Positions 39,963 to 48,398 are shown, counted from the first letter of the stretch. The stretch: DNA of 64,000 nucleotides from JALUZX01 sp964561605 (GCA_964561605.1 CAZLQD010000051.1:62001-126000), one strand, 5' to 3'. Made by a program: numbers and translations. Notes: a model not told the origin generated them from the letters alone.

Positions 39963-40805
39963 TCAGTTCTTCCAGAACCCCTGGGTGCTCGTGGAGAGCC
40001 TTCCCCGGGAGGCGCCCTTCTCCACGGAGGCCTTCTTGTCCTCCTTGGATGGGGCCTTCTCCGGGGCCTCCGCCACGGGACAACCCTGGCGGTACCAGAT
40101 CACCAGGTATTTCTTCCACTCCTTCACGGTGAAGAGCTTCTTCCCGGTGATGTTGGCCAGGACTTCCCTCAAGGCCCGCTGGACGGGAGGAAGGTCCAGA
40201 TCCTTGGCGATCTCTTCCTTCGTGGGGGGCCGCATCTTCATGGCGATCTTCTTGACCAGCTCCCGCCTTTTCCTGACGGGCAGGTCCTTCCAGGCGGCCA
40301 GGCCCCGAACGGCCGCCACGGCCACGTGGGCGTCCTGGTCCTGGGCCAGGCGGAGGAGGATCTTCCACGAAGAGGGCCTCTTGGCTTCCACCAGGGTTGC
40401 GATGGCCCTGAGGCGGAGGAAGACGGGCTGGCGGCGGAGGCGGGTCAGGATGGCTCTCTCCAGTTCTTCGATCCCCGGGTCGCCCAGCTCCTTCAGGTTC
40501 TTCAGGGCGAACATCTTGGGCTCGTCCGAGGGAAGGCGGGTGTCCAGGACGCGGACCAGGGCCCGGGCCACCTCCTTGGCGGATTTCTTGTCGCAATAGA
40601 GCCTCATGAGGACGTCCATCTGGTGGATGGCGTCGTTCCCGTCCCGGGCCCGGAGGGCGGCCTTGAGATCCTTGAGGGTGAGCTTCCTCTCCTTGTCCAT
40701 CCGCTTCTTCTGTTCCCTGCTCAGCTTGGAATACTGGGCGGGACAGGGCGCAGCAGCCAAGAAGAGAGGGAAGGCGAGCCCGACCAGGAGGATCGCTCGT
40801 TTCAT
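39963..40805 (-). CDS. Secreted HEAT-like repeat protein of unknown function
   Basis: This 280-residue protein has a signal peptide (MKRAILLVGLAFPLFLAAAPCPAQ; cleavage after AQ). The mature part is helical and repeated in the manner of HEAT repeats: ALVRVLDTRLPSDEP, LKELGDPGIEELERAIL, LRLRAIATLVEAKRPSSW and DAHVAVAAVRGLAAW. No catalytic motif is visible. The C terminus (VAEAPEKAPSKEDKKASVEK) is low complexity. Such proteins usually mediate protein contacts at the envelope. It is divergent from the MoeA-like gene across a 325-bp intergenic region. Confidence 0.78.
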   Translation of the reverse strand: MKRAILLVGLAFPLFLAAAPCPAQYSKLSREQKKRMDKERKLTLKDLKAALRARDGNDAIHQMDVLMRLYCDKKSAKEVARALVRVLDTRLPSDEPKMFALKNLKELGDPGIEELERAILTRLRRQPVFLRLRAIATLVEAKRPSSWKILLRLAQDQDAHVAVAAVRGLAAWKDLPVRKRRELVKKIAMKMRPPTKEEIAKDLDLPPVQRALREVLANITGKKLFTVKEWKKYLVIWYRQGCPVAEAPEKAPSKEDKKASVEKGASRGRLSTSTQGFWKN

Positions 40806-41130
40806 GGATCCTATCCGTCCTTCGTCTTTTCCGGGAAACCCGGGGCTGGAGAGGGGCCTCCATCCTTTCCCGGAGGATCCCCCCTCTGCGATCCGGATCT
40901 CCACCGTCCTATATTCACCACCCGCCGGACGGCTGCACCAGGACCACAACCATCCTCGAAATCAAACATAGCCAACACACTATCGCCGGTTACATCATCT
41001 TTTTCAGTTTCTTGGGAGAGGGCCGGAAGACCGGGCTCCTTCCCCATCTCATATCGGACATCCGGGGGGGCTTCGATCACCCTATGGACCTGGAATCTTC
41101 CCGGGTGCAACCTGGAGCGCCGGGGAGGGA
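40806..41130. other. Divergent intergenic region, no supported gene
   Basis: This 325-bp stretch lies between the HEAT-like gene (minus) and the MoeA-like gene (plus). Its centre (about 40900-41070) is noticeably richer in A and T than the surroundings and probably holds both promoters, but I see no convincing -35/-10 pair. A 99-codon frame at 40811-41110 (minus) exists. It has no recognisable motif and I do not call it. Confidence 0.5.
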
Positions 41131-41991
41131 GTGAGAGGAGAGAGGTTGGAGGGAAGGGTGGAACTTCTGAAGTGGCAAGAGGCGCGGCAGGTCCTGGAGA
41201 AGCGGCTCGGCCCGCCGGACCGCCGGGAAGAGAGGGCCCTCCATTCGGCCGCCGGATACGTCCTGGCCGTGGACGCAGGCGAGGGTGAGGGGACGCGGAA
41301 GTTGGAGGCGGGACGCCGCCTCGGAGGGGGGGAGATCCTCCTCCTGGCCGAGATGGGGGTTCCTTCCGTTCGGACCTATCCCCGGCCCACGGCCATGGTG
41401 GCCGGTCCCAAGGGGAAGAAGCCCCTGGTCCCGGCCTGCCGGGCCTGGCTGGAAGGGTTGGGCCTTCGTCCCGGGTTGCCCCTGGAGGCCCAGGGGAAGG
41501 AACTGGTGGAACTGGCCGCCGCCCAGGCCGAGGCCGGGGCGGACCTGGTGGTCCTGGCAGGAGCGGAGGGCCTCGAGCCTCCTCCCGGCGTAGAGCCTCT
41601 CTTCCAGGGCCTGGACCTGGTTCCAGGAAAGGAAGGGGCCGCCTGGCGCGCTCCCTCGGGGTGCTTGTTCCTGGTCTTGCCTTCCGACCTGCTGGGGGCT
41701 TTCGCCGTCCTACACCTCGTGGCCGGCCCCGGACTTCTCCGCCTCCAGGGAAGGAAGGGGCCCTTCCCCTTGGGACGCTCCCCCCTGCGCTTCAGCAAGG
41801 TCTGGCCCCAGGAAGAGAACCGGGTCTACCCGGGAAGGATCCGGGTGGAGGGAGGGGAATCGGTGGTGGAACACCTGGACCGGGAAGGGGCGGCCCTGGG
41901 GAGGGCCGATTGCCTCTTCGTCGTTCCCGCCGGGGAGTGGATCCGCGACGGCGATCCCGTCCAGTGGGCTCCCCTTGGGGACAGGGCATGA
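41131..41991 (+). CDS. Reduced MoeA-like protein with degraded molybdopterin motifs
   Basis: The 286 residues compare with about 400 in MoeA. The N-terminal part (VELLKWQEARQVLEKRLG, then AAGYVLAVD) and the segment GGEILLLAEMGVPSVRTYPR resemble MoeA domains I-II. ADLVVLAGAEGLEPPPGVEP and GCLFLVLPSDLLGAF match in position the GGxSxG and GLPGNP blocks of the MPT-binding domain, but the key residues are gone, as is TGDEL. Normal molybdenum insertion is therefore unlikely. Start choice is uncertain: GTG at 41131 after GGGAGGGA, with TTG 41146 and GTG 41158 as alternatives; the last fits the family N terminus best. The stop overlaps the lnt start (ATGA). Confidence 0.6.
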   Translation: MRGERLEGRVELLKWQEARQVLEKRLGPPDRREERALHSAAGYVLAVDAGEGEGTRKLEAGRRLGGGEILLLAEMGVPSVRTYPRPTAMVAGPKGKKPLVPACRAWLEGLGLRPGLPLEAQGKELVELAAAQAEAGADLVVLAGAEGLEPPPGVEPLFQGLDLVPGKEGAAWRAPSGCLFLVLPSDLLGAFAVLHLVAGPGLLRLQGRKGPFPLGRSPLRFSKVWPQEENRVYPGRIRVEGGESVVEHLDREGAALGRADCLFVVPAGEWIRDGDPVQWAPLGDRA

Positions 41992-43679
41992 GGAAAGGCC
42001 GGGGAAGGGCGGGGCTCCTCCTGTGGGCCCTGGGAGCGGGGGTCCTTCTCTGGCTTCCCTCCCCCGGGGCACCCAGGCCCCTGGGGGGGCTCCTGGCCCT
42101 GGTTGCCCTGGTCCCGCTGTTGCTCCTGGTCCGGCCGGACAACGGCCTCTCCCCCCGGGCGGCCTGGGGCGGGGCCTTCCTGGCCGGAGTGGTTTATTAC
42201 GGCTTCTCGGATTCCTGGCTGGTCCACCACTTCGCCGGGATCTACCCGGTGAAGACCCTGGGCTCGGCGGCGGTGATGCTGGCCGGACTCCTCCTGGTCC
42301 GCAGGCTCGCCCGGCGGATCTCCCTCCCCCTGGCGGCCGGCATGGGTTGGGCTTCCGGGGAGTGGATTCGTTCCCGTCTGCCCGAGCTTCCCTATCCGCA
42401 CCACCAGGTGGCCCACTCCCTCTACGACCATCTCTGGTTCGCCGGAAGCGCCTCCTTCACGGGAGAGGTGGGACTCAACTTCCTTGCGGCCTTCACGGCC
42501 GGGGCATGGGCCCTCCTGTGGGTCTCCCGGCGGGAAGGAAGTCCTGAGAGGAAGAAGGCCTCCACCTGGGCCGTCCTGGCCCTGGCGCTCCTTGGGGGGA
42601 ACGCCCTCCTCTCCCGTTACGCCCTTTCCCGCCTCCGGACCAGGCCTGGGCCCGAGGTGGGCCTGGTCCAGGGAATGCTCTCCCTCTTCGGGAAGGACAT
42701 GGCCGGCACGGGTGCCTCGGAATTCGCCGTCCAGCTTGGCCTCACCAGGAAGGCCTGCGCCGCCGGTCCCTTGGATCTCCTGGTCTGGTCGGAGACCTCC
42801 TTTCCTGTATCCCTCGTGGAAGGCGGGGGCCGGGATCGGGTGCCGACCATCCTGGGCACATGGATGGATCCCCGACGGACCCGGCAGGTCGTCCGGTCCC
42901 TCTCGGCCAGGATCCTGGAGTCGGCCGATCTCCGGCCGGGAGGGGGATTCGTGGCGGGCGCCCTGGCCTTCTGTCCCGACCGGCGCGATCCGGCTGTCCT
43001 GGTCCCGGAGAACCGGGCCTACCTCTGGGATGCCCGAGGGAGGATCGCCGGCTGGGTCTCCAAGCGGAATCTCGTTCCCGGCGGGGAGTTCCTTCCCTTC
43101 TTGCGGTGGTTGCCCTTCGGCCTGGGCCTGAAGGCGGAACGCTTCTTCCTGAAGCTCGGCGTGCCCACCCTCCAGGCCGGAGAGGGGCCCCTCACGATGG
43201 AGCTTCCAGGGACGGGGAGGTTCGGGGCGGCCATCTGCTACGACAACGCCTTTCCGGATCATTTCGCCAGGGCCACCCGGGAGGGCGCCCTCTGGCACCT
43301 GGTCCTTTCCAACGAGGCCTGGTACGAGAACGGCGCCGAGCTGGACCAGATGCTGGCCATGACGGTCTTCCGGGCCCTGGAGTGCAACCGGTCGGTCGTC
43401 AGGTGCACCAATTCGGGAATCACCTGCCTGGTGGATCCTGGGGGGAGGATTGGTCCGGTTCTCAGGAAAAAAGGGCGTGACCGGGGCTTTCGGGGCATAC
43501 TAAGAGTGCGCGTGCCCCTTTGTTCGGTGACCACCTGGACGGCGACTGTTTCGGGGTGGCCCGGCCTGGGGCTCCTGATCTTTGCCTTTCTCCTCGCCTT
43601 TTTCCCCCTTGCGTGGCCCGGTGGGTTTTCTGGGGGTAGAATGGCAAGGATCCCGGAAGAACGGGAAGTTTCCTCCTGA
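41988..43679 (+). CDS. lnt: Apolipoprotein N-acyltransferase
   Basis: The 563-residue inner-membrane enzyme adds the third acyl chain to lipoproteins. Six to eight helices occupy about 1-215, then a nitrilase-fold periplasmic domain and a final helix. The catalytic triad is visible: Glu in LLVWSETSFPVS (E269), Lys in KRNLVPGGEFLPF (K359) and Cys in AAICYDNAFPDH (C417). NEAWYENGAELDQMLAM and RALECNRSVVRCTNSG are further Lnt blocks. The usual Glu after the Cys is Asp here. The ATG overlaps the MoeA-like stop. A hairpin (CTCCGG/CCGGAG, 43767-43784) follows about 90 bp after the stop, without a T tract. Confidence 0.92.
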   Translation: MRKGRGRAGLLLWALGAGVLLWLPSPGAPRPLGGLLALVALVPLLLLVRPDNGLSPRAAWGGAFLAGVVYYGFSDSWLVHHFAGIYPVKTLGSAAVMLAGLLLVRRLARRISLPLAAGMGWASGEWIRSRLPELPYPHHQVAHSLYDHLWFAGSASFTGEVGLNFLAAFTAGAWALLWVSRREGSPERKKASTWAVLALALLGGNALLSRYALSRLRTRPGPEVGLVQGMLSLFGKDMAGTGASEFAVQLGLTRKACAAGPLDLLVWSETSFPVSLVEGGGRDRVPTILGTWMDPRRTRQVVRSLSARILESADLRPGGGFVAGALAFCPDRRDPAVLVPENRAYLWDARGRIAGWVSKRNLVPGGEFLPFLRWLPFGLGLKAERFFLKLGVPTLQAGEGPLTMELPGTGRFGAAICYDNAFPDHFARATREGALWHLVLSNEAWYENGAELDQMLAMTVFRALECNRSVVRCTNSGITCLVDPGGRIGPVLRKKGRDRGFRGILRVRVPLCSVTTWTATVSGWPGLGLLIFAFLLAFFPLAWPGGFSGGRMARIPEEREVSS

Positions 43680-43790
43680 GTGGAGGAGTTTCCCTGACTG
43701 GGTGAGAGCCCGGCCGCTCCTTCTCTTCCTTCCGGGAGGGACGGCGGGGCGAGGAACAACGAAGTTCTCCGGTGCCTCCCGGAGACCTGC

Positions 43791-43818
43791 TTGACGGAAA
43801 GGAACCCTTTCTTATCAT
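43791..43818 (+). promoter_or_regulatory. Promoter with a palindrome filling the spacer
   Basis: TTGACG at 43791-43796 and TATCAT at 43813-43818 are separated by 16 bp. The spacer is almost wholly the perfect inverted repeat GAAAGG-AAC-CCTTTC (43797-43811). Transcription from about 43825 would give a leader of about 105 nt for the coiled-coil gene at 43932. The palindrome between the two elements is a natural place for a repressor or a MerR-type activator to bind. Confidence 0.55.
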
Positions 43819-43931
43819 CTGGGCTCCTTTCCGGTCGAGGCGGGTCTATCCGGCTGGACCCGGCGGTGTGTCCTTGGCGTACGTAGAGACCAGGAAGGAA
43901 ACGAGTCCCAACTTTTTCACAGGAGAGCCAG

Positions 43932-44774
43932 ATGAGCCCGATCGGACGTGTTTTCGTAATTGTCAACCTCATCCTGTCGGTGGCCTTCGTCGCCTTCGCC
44001 GGGAACCTCCTCCAGAACGGAGACAGCTACCGGAAGAAGTTCGAAGAGGAGAAGGCCCTGCATCAGAAAGATGTCAAGCAGAAGGAGGAGGTGATCGCCA
44101 AGCTCCAGGCCGATCTCCAGAGCAAGAAGAGCGACTACACCGTGGCCCACGCCCAGGTCATGAACCTTCAGAACCAGATCAAGATGCTCCAGCAGGAGCT
44201 GAAGGACGCGAAGGACGCGAACGCCCAGAACATCGCCAGCCTCCAGAAGATCCAGACCAACCTGGACGTGCTGAAGACCGACGTGGACAAGGCCCGCGAG
44301 GAGAACAAGAACCTCCGGGAGCGTGAGGCCGCCGCCGTGAAGGCCCGCGAGGAGGCCGAGAACGCCCGACTGGCTCTGGAGGAGCAGGTGGCTTCCCTGA
44401 AGGACCAGATCGCCAAGCTCAACGAGAAGATCGCCACCCACGAGGCCACCATCGCCAAGCTCGAGCAGGATAAGGAGAACCTGAACGCCCAGATCGCCAT
44501 GGCCGTGGCCAATGGCTTCAAGCCCGGCCGTCCCGAGAAGGATCTGGACGCCCTGGTGATGGCCGTCAACAAGGTCCTGGACAACACCCTGGTGACCCTC
44601 TCCGTGGGCAAGGACGACGGCGTGACCAAGGGGTACACCTTCGACATCTACCGGGGCGGCGCCTACAAGGCCCGGGCCCAGGTGATCGAGGTGGACAACA
44701 AGTCCTGCGTGGCCCGCATCGTGAACGCCCTCCGCAAGGTCGCCAAGGGTGACCGGGCCAAGACCAACCTCTGA
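43932..44774 (+). CDS. Membrane-anchored coiled-coil protein of unknown function
   Basis: This 280-residue protein has one N-terminal helix (GRVFVIVNLILSVAFVAFAG) and a long coiled coil with heptads over residues 35-190 (for example LKDQIAKLNEKIATHEATIA). A compact beta domain follows at 205-280 (LVTLSVGKDDGVTKGYTFDI, then ARAQVIEVDNKSCVARIV). The architecture, though not the sequence, recalls MreC and envelope stalk proteins. Codon use is strongly biased, which suggests high expression. AGGAGA precedes the ATG. The gene is followed after 41 bp by a small membrane protein and a strong terminator, so the two form one transcription unit. Confidence 0.85.
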   Translation: MSPIGRVFVIVNLILSVAFVAFAGNLLQNGDSYRKKFEEEKALHQKDVKQKEEVIAKLQADLQSKKSDYTVAHAQVMNLQNQIKMLQQELKDAKDANAQNIASLQKIQTNLDVLKTDVDKAREENKNLREREAAAVKAREEAENARLALEEQVASLKDQIAKLNEKIATHEATIAKLEQDKENLNAQIAMAVANGFKPGRPEKDLDALVMAVNKVLDNTLVTLSVGKDDGVTKGYTFDIYRGGAYKARAQVIEVDNKSCVARIVNALRKVAKGDRAKTNL

Positions 44775-44815
44775 TCGGGACCCTTCCGAGGACCAAGAGA
44801 AAAGGAGCGGCTGAC

Positions 44816-45019
44816 ATGGCGCGCAAGACGAAGAAAGAGAAAGAGCCGGAAATCATCGAGACCGTCGAGGAAGAGGAGGTCCAGGTCCTGGAAGAGGAGA
44901 CGAGCGGAGCCGCCTGGGACATCGGGCTCATGGCTACGACGGCCTTCTTCCTCCTGGCGGCGATCGTGATGATCGTGATCGTCCTCAAGCGGGACTACAA
45001 CGCGGGCCCCTTGGCCTGA
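44816..45019 (+). CDS. Small single-helix membrane protein
   Basis: The protein has 67 residues: a Lys/Glu-rich N terminus (KKEKEPEIIETVEEEEVQVL) of about 30 residues, one membrane helix (LMATTAFFLLAAIVMIVIVL, about 38-58) and a short tail. The site AGGAG is 8 nt before the ATG. It is not a family I can name. It shares a transcript with the coiled-coil protein and may be its partner; both would expose charged segments near the membrane. Confidence 0.8.
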   Translation: MARKTKKEKEPEIIETVEEEEVQVLEEETSGAAWDIGLMATTAFFLLAAIVMIVIVLKRDYNAGPLA

Positions 45020-45075
45020 CTCCCGGTAAAACCGGGCCCCCGGAGGGTGGGCGGGACTCTTCCCTCCCCGGGTCC

Positions 45076-45112
45076 AAAACGGGTCGCCGTAAAAGGCGGC
45101 CCGTTTTTTTTC
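45076..45112 (+). terminator. Strong intrinsic terminator
   Basis: AAACGGGTCGCC (45077-45088) pairs with GGCGGCCCGTTT (45095-45106), a 12-bp stem with one U-G pair and the loop GTAAAA. Eight T residues run from 45104 to 45111. It closes the coiled-coil/small membrane protein unit and separates it from mreB. Confidence 0.9.
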
Positions 45113-45320
45113 TCCACGCCGGGCCTGCCCCGCCCGAAAGGGCGGGCCGGGCCCCGGGCCGAGGAGGGCCCTTTCTTCCTCCAGGCCGTTTCAGCCTGAA
45201 CCGGCCCGGCCGGCCTGGGGCCGATTCGCCCGTCCTCTTCCTTCCTTTGCTTCAATTCCCCGGGAGAAAGGGTTATCTTTGCGGGCGACCCGGCTTCATG
45301 CCTCTACCCAGGAGAGGACC

Positions 45321-46379
45321 ATGTTCAACCTGCTCCGATGGCTGATGGGAAAGTTCTCCATCGACATGGGGATCGACCTCGGTACGGCCAATACCCTCGT
45401 CTACGTGAAGGACGAGGGGGTCGTGCTCTCCGAGCCATCGGTGGTGGCCGTCCAGAGGGGGACCACCGAGGTCCTCCTGGGCGGTGAGGCCGTAGGCAAC
45501 AAGGCCAAGGAGATGCTGGGCCGGACCCCGGCCAACGTGGTGGCCATCCGCCCCCTCAAGGCGGGGACCATCACCTCCTTCGACATCACCGAGAAGATGC
45601 TCCGCTACTTCATCCGCCGGGTCCACAACAGGCGCCACTGGGTGAAGCCCCAGGTGGTCATCTCCGTCTCCTCGGGGATCACCACGGTGGAACGGCGGGC
45701 GGTGATCTCCTCGGCCGAGCGGGCCGGCGCCAGGAAGGTCTACCTGGTGGATCAACCCACGGCGGCCGCCATCGGCGCCGGGTTGCCCGTGACCGAGCCC
45801 CAGGGGTGCATGGTGGTGGACATCGGCGGAGGCACCACGGAGGTGGCCGTCCTCTCCCTGGGCGGCGTGGTCCAGTCCCAGTGTGTCCGTGCCGCCGGCG
45901 ACGACTTCGACCAGGCCATCATCCGCTTCCTCAAGGACGAGCACGGCCTGGTCATCGGCCCCCAGACGGCGGAGAGGATCAAGATCAACATCGGTTCCGC
46001 CGCTCCCATGGAGCAGGAGTATTCCATGGCCGTCCGGGGCAGGGAGGTGATGAACGGCCTTCCCAGGGAGACCACCGTCACTTCCGACCGGGTTCGGGAT
46101 GCCCTCCAGGGCCCGATCCGGGAGATCGTGGAGGCCATCAAGGCCACCTTGGAGAAGACCCCTCCCGAGATCAGCGCCGACCTGGTGGAGCGGGGCATCC
46201 TCCTTTGCGGCGGCGGGGCCCTCCTCAAGGGGATCGACAAGGTGATCCAGGAGGAGACCCAGCTCAAGGTCACCGTTGCCGAGGAACCCTTGACCTGCGT
46301 GGTCCGCGGAACGGGGATCTTCCTGGAGAACCTGGATCTCCTGGACGGAATCCTGAACCAGGAAGAGGACATGGGGTGA
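45321..46379 (+). CDS. mreB: Rod shape-determining protein MreB
   Basis: The 352-residue bacterial actin begins with an N-terminal amphipathic stretch (MFNLLRWLMGKFS) for membrane binding, then phosphate loop 1 (IDLGTANTLVYVKDEG). YLVDQPTAAAIGAGLPV, VVDIGGGTTEVAVLSLGGVV and LLCGGGALLKGIDKVI complete the nucleotide site. It organises lateral peptidoglycan synthesis together with the genes that follow (mreC, mreD, PBP2, rodA). The ATG at 45321 has GGAGAGG upstream; an earlier in-frame start at 45279 adds residues without family support. A weak promoter-like pair (TTCAAT-N16-TTATCT, 45251-45278) precedes it. Confidence 0.97.
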   Translation: MFNLLRWLMGKFSIDMGIDLGTANTLVYVKDEGVVLSEPSVVAVQRGTTEVLLGGEAVGNKAKEMLGRTPANVVAIRPLKAGTITSFDITEKMLRYFIRRVHNRRHWVKPQVVISVSSGITTVERRAVISSAERAGARKVYLVDQPTAAAIGAGLPVTEPQGCMVVDIGGGTTEVAVLSLGGVVQSQCVRAAGDDFDQAIIRFLKDEHGLVIGPQTAERIKINIGSAAPMEQEYSMAVRGREVMNGLPRETTVTSDRVRDALQGPIREIVEAIKATLEKTPPEISADLVERGILLCGGGALLKGIDKVIQEETQLKVTVAEEPLTCVVRGTGIFLENLDLLDGILNQEEDMG

Positions 46380-46437
46380 TTCCCTCGCCCCGGGGCGGGG
46401 GCCGGCGCCCGCGGGGAGAGCGCGTTTTGGAGGGGCG

Positions 46438-47904
46438 TTGTTCCAGAGGAACGAGGCTGGCCGATCCCATGGGGCGGAGCGCCTGAAGCACCGGGCCGCC
46501 CTGGTGGTCCTGGCGGGCCTCTTCCTTTGGGCATCCCTTCCCGGGAGGAGCCCCTCCTTCCCCGAAGAGGCCCTCCTCACTCCCGTGGCGCTCCTGGCGG
46601 GTCTCCCTGCGGTCCTTTCCGGCGGGACGCATATGGGGCTCCCTCCTCCTTCGCCCGCCACCAGGGCGGCATGGCGGGAATTGCTTCGCTTCGAAAAGGC
46701 CTCCACCAGGCCGCCCCTTCCCGGTCCCAGCATCAAGGCCGACGTCCTGGACCGGGCCGGCCGGGGCGGGGCTGGATGGAAGGACCTGCTCCTCCTGTCC
46801 CTCCCCATGGGAGCGGGCGGGACCAGGCCGGGCGATCCCTGCCTCGTGGGCGGAGTCCTGGTGGGTTACCTGGACCAGGGCCCGCCTCCCGGGAGGAAGA
46901 GGAATCCCCTCCTGGCCTTCTTCTCTTCCTCCAGGCCCGAGCGGCCCCCCGGCCTGGCCTGGGTCCGGCTCCTCCACTCCCGGAACTTCCCCGGCCCCGA
47001 GCCTCTCCGCCTGGAGGTGCGCCTCTCCCCCCTTCCGTCTAAGGGGGAGCCCTTCCTCCCCTCGGGGGAGGGGATCCGGGCCATCCTGGGACCGGGCAGG
47101 CCCGACGACGCCTTTCCCCTCCGGCTCTTCCACCCCGCCTCCCTCACCAAGCCCGCGCCCGGGCTGGGTGTCTTCTCCTGGTCCGCCGCCCCTCCCTGGC
47201 AGAGAACCCCCAAAGGAGCCTTGGTCGGAACGGTCGCCCGGGACCCCTGGATGCCCGAGATCCGCTTCGTGGCTCCCTGGCTTCCCCCCGAAGGGATCCA
47301 CTGCGTCCACATCCTCCCCTCCGGAAACGATCGGCCGGGCGGCACCGATACCCGGGCCGAGCCCGGGAGCCCCCTGGCCAGGGGGAGGGTCCTTCCGGCG
47401 CCGGTCTCTCCTTTCCCCGGCCCCGGTCTCCGGGAGAGGAGCCTTCTCTTGTCGGCGGGGACCCGCCGGGGGGTCCGGGTTGGGGCTGCTGCCGTCCTGG
47501 GCTGGAGCTTCGTGGGGAAGGTGGTCTCGGCCGGGCCCTTCCATTGCAGGGTGGCCCGGCCGGGGGACCAGGCCCTCGTGCTCAGGGTCCTGGTGACCCG
47601 GGGGAACTCGCCGGGGAAGGTGGTGCGCCTCTTCCGGGGACGCCTCCTTCCTCCCCTGGGAAGGCGGGCTCCCTTCCGCTGGGTCCCGGACCGGCCCGGG
47701 ACCCGCCTGGCCCGGGGGGACAAGGTCTGGACCGCCCCGGAAGGGCTGGACATGCCCAAGGGACTCCTGGTCGGCACGGTGGACCGGATCCTTCCGGGCC
47801 CTGGTCCGGAAGGCCTGGTGCTCCGGGCCCCTCCGGGAACGGCGGGAATCCCCCGGTACGTGGGGATCTTCCGGTTCGAGCCCGGGAGAGGAGGGGGGCG
47901 GTGA
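46438..47904 (+). CDS. mreC: Divergent MreC-like cell-shape protein
   Basis: The 488 residues are identified mainly by position between mreB and mreD. One N-terminal helix (LVVLAGLFLWASLPG) is followed by a Pro/Gly/Arg-rich periplasmic part. The C-terminal third keeps MreC-like beta-barrel features: SAGTRRGVRVGAAAVLGWSF-VGKVV and GDKVWTAPEGLDMPKGLLVG, which parallel Gxx.GV..GxPVV...G.VG.V and FPxGLPVG.V. The coiled coil expected after the helix is not evident, and an extra 200 residues are inserted. TTG at 46438 follows GGAGG. The stop overlaps the GTG of mreD. Confidence 0.7.
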   Translation: MFQRNEAGRSHGAERLKHRAALVVLAGLFLWASLPGRSPSFPEEALLTPVALLAGLPAVLSGGTHMGLPPPSPATRAAWRELLRFEKASTRPPLPGPSIKADVLDRAGRGGAGWKDLLLLSLPMGAGGTRPGDPCLVGGVLVGYLDQGPPPGRKRNPLLAFFSSSRPERPPGLAWVRLLHSRNFPGPEPLRLEVRLSPLPSKGEPFLPSGEGIRAILGPGRPDDAFPLRLFHPASLTKPAPGLGVFSWSAAPPWQRTPKGALVGTVARDPWMPEIRFVAPWLPPEGIHCVHILPSGNDRPGGTDTRAEPGSPLARGRVLPAPVSPFPGPGLRERSLLLSAGTRRGVRVGAAAVLGWSFVGKVVSAGPFHCRVARPGDQALVLRVLVTRGNSPGKVVRLFRGRLLPPLGRRAPFRWVPDRPGTRLARGDKVWTAPEGLDMPKGLLVGTVDRILPGPGPEGLVLRAPPGTAGIPRYVGIFRFEPGRGGGR

Positions 47905-48398
47905 TCCTCTGGGCGGGCACCCTTCTTACCTTCCTCCTCGTGGAGGCGGGCCTGGGATACGCCCGCTCTCTCGTGGCGCAACCCCAGCTCCTTCCCGACC
48001 TGGATCTCCTCCTGGTGGTCCTCGTGGGGCTCTTCGCCAGGAAGAGCCGGGTGACGCCCCTTCTCCTCCTGGCGGCGGCGAGCCGCTCCGTCCTGGCCGG
48101 AACTCCCCCGGCCCAGGCGGCCGGGGCCTTCCTCGCCGTTGGGTGGGGCCTCTCCGCCTCCAGGAATCTGCTCTTCCGCAACCGCCTTCCCGGCAGGCTT
48201 CTCTTCGGTTTCGCCGGTCTCCTCGCCGTGAGGGGCCTCTTCGCCCTGCTGGACCACCTGGGAAGGGGCATGGCCTGGCCTTCCGCCGGGGAGTGGCTCC
48301 TGCCGGCGGCCCTCACCGCCTTGTGGGGGACCTTCCTCCTTCCCCTGCTCTGCTTCCTGCCCCCCTTCCGCCTTCACGTGGAGAGAAGCCGTGTTTGA
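47901..48398 (+). CDS. mreD: Rod shape-determining membrane protein MreD
   Basis: This small polytopic protein of 165 residues has four to six predicted helices (ILWAGTLLTFLLVEAGL, LDLLLVVLVGLFARKS, LPAALTALWGTFLLPLLCFL). The sequence is poorly conserved in MreD generally, so the call rests on size, hydrophobicity and place between mreC and the PBP2 gene. GTG at 47901 overlaps the mreC stop (GTGA) with GAGGAGGGG upstream; the next gene starts 8 bp before its stop. Confidence 0.75.
   Translation: MILWAGTLLTFLLVEAGLGYARSLVAQPQLLPDLDLLLVVLVGLFARKSRVTPLLLLAAASRSVLAGTPPAQAAGAFLAVGWGLSASRNLLFRNRLPGRLLFGFAGLLAVRGLFALLDHLGRGMAWPSAGEWLLPAALTALWGTFLLPLLCFLPPFRLHVERSRV

Noticed and set aside
40811..41110. 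A 99-codon minus-strand frame in the intergenic region before the HEAT-like gene
   Set aside because: No recognisable motif and no clear ribosome site; the region is better explained as divergent promoters. Conservation in a relative would reverse this.
41131..41991. Frameshifted or truncated moeA from a sequencing error
   Set aside because: Both ends are well formed (ribosome site at the start, ATGA overlap with lnt) and the degraded motifs are substitutions spread along the protein. Raw reads would be needed to exclude an error fully.
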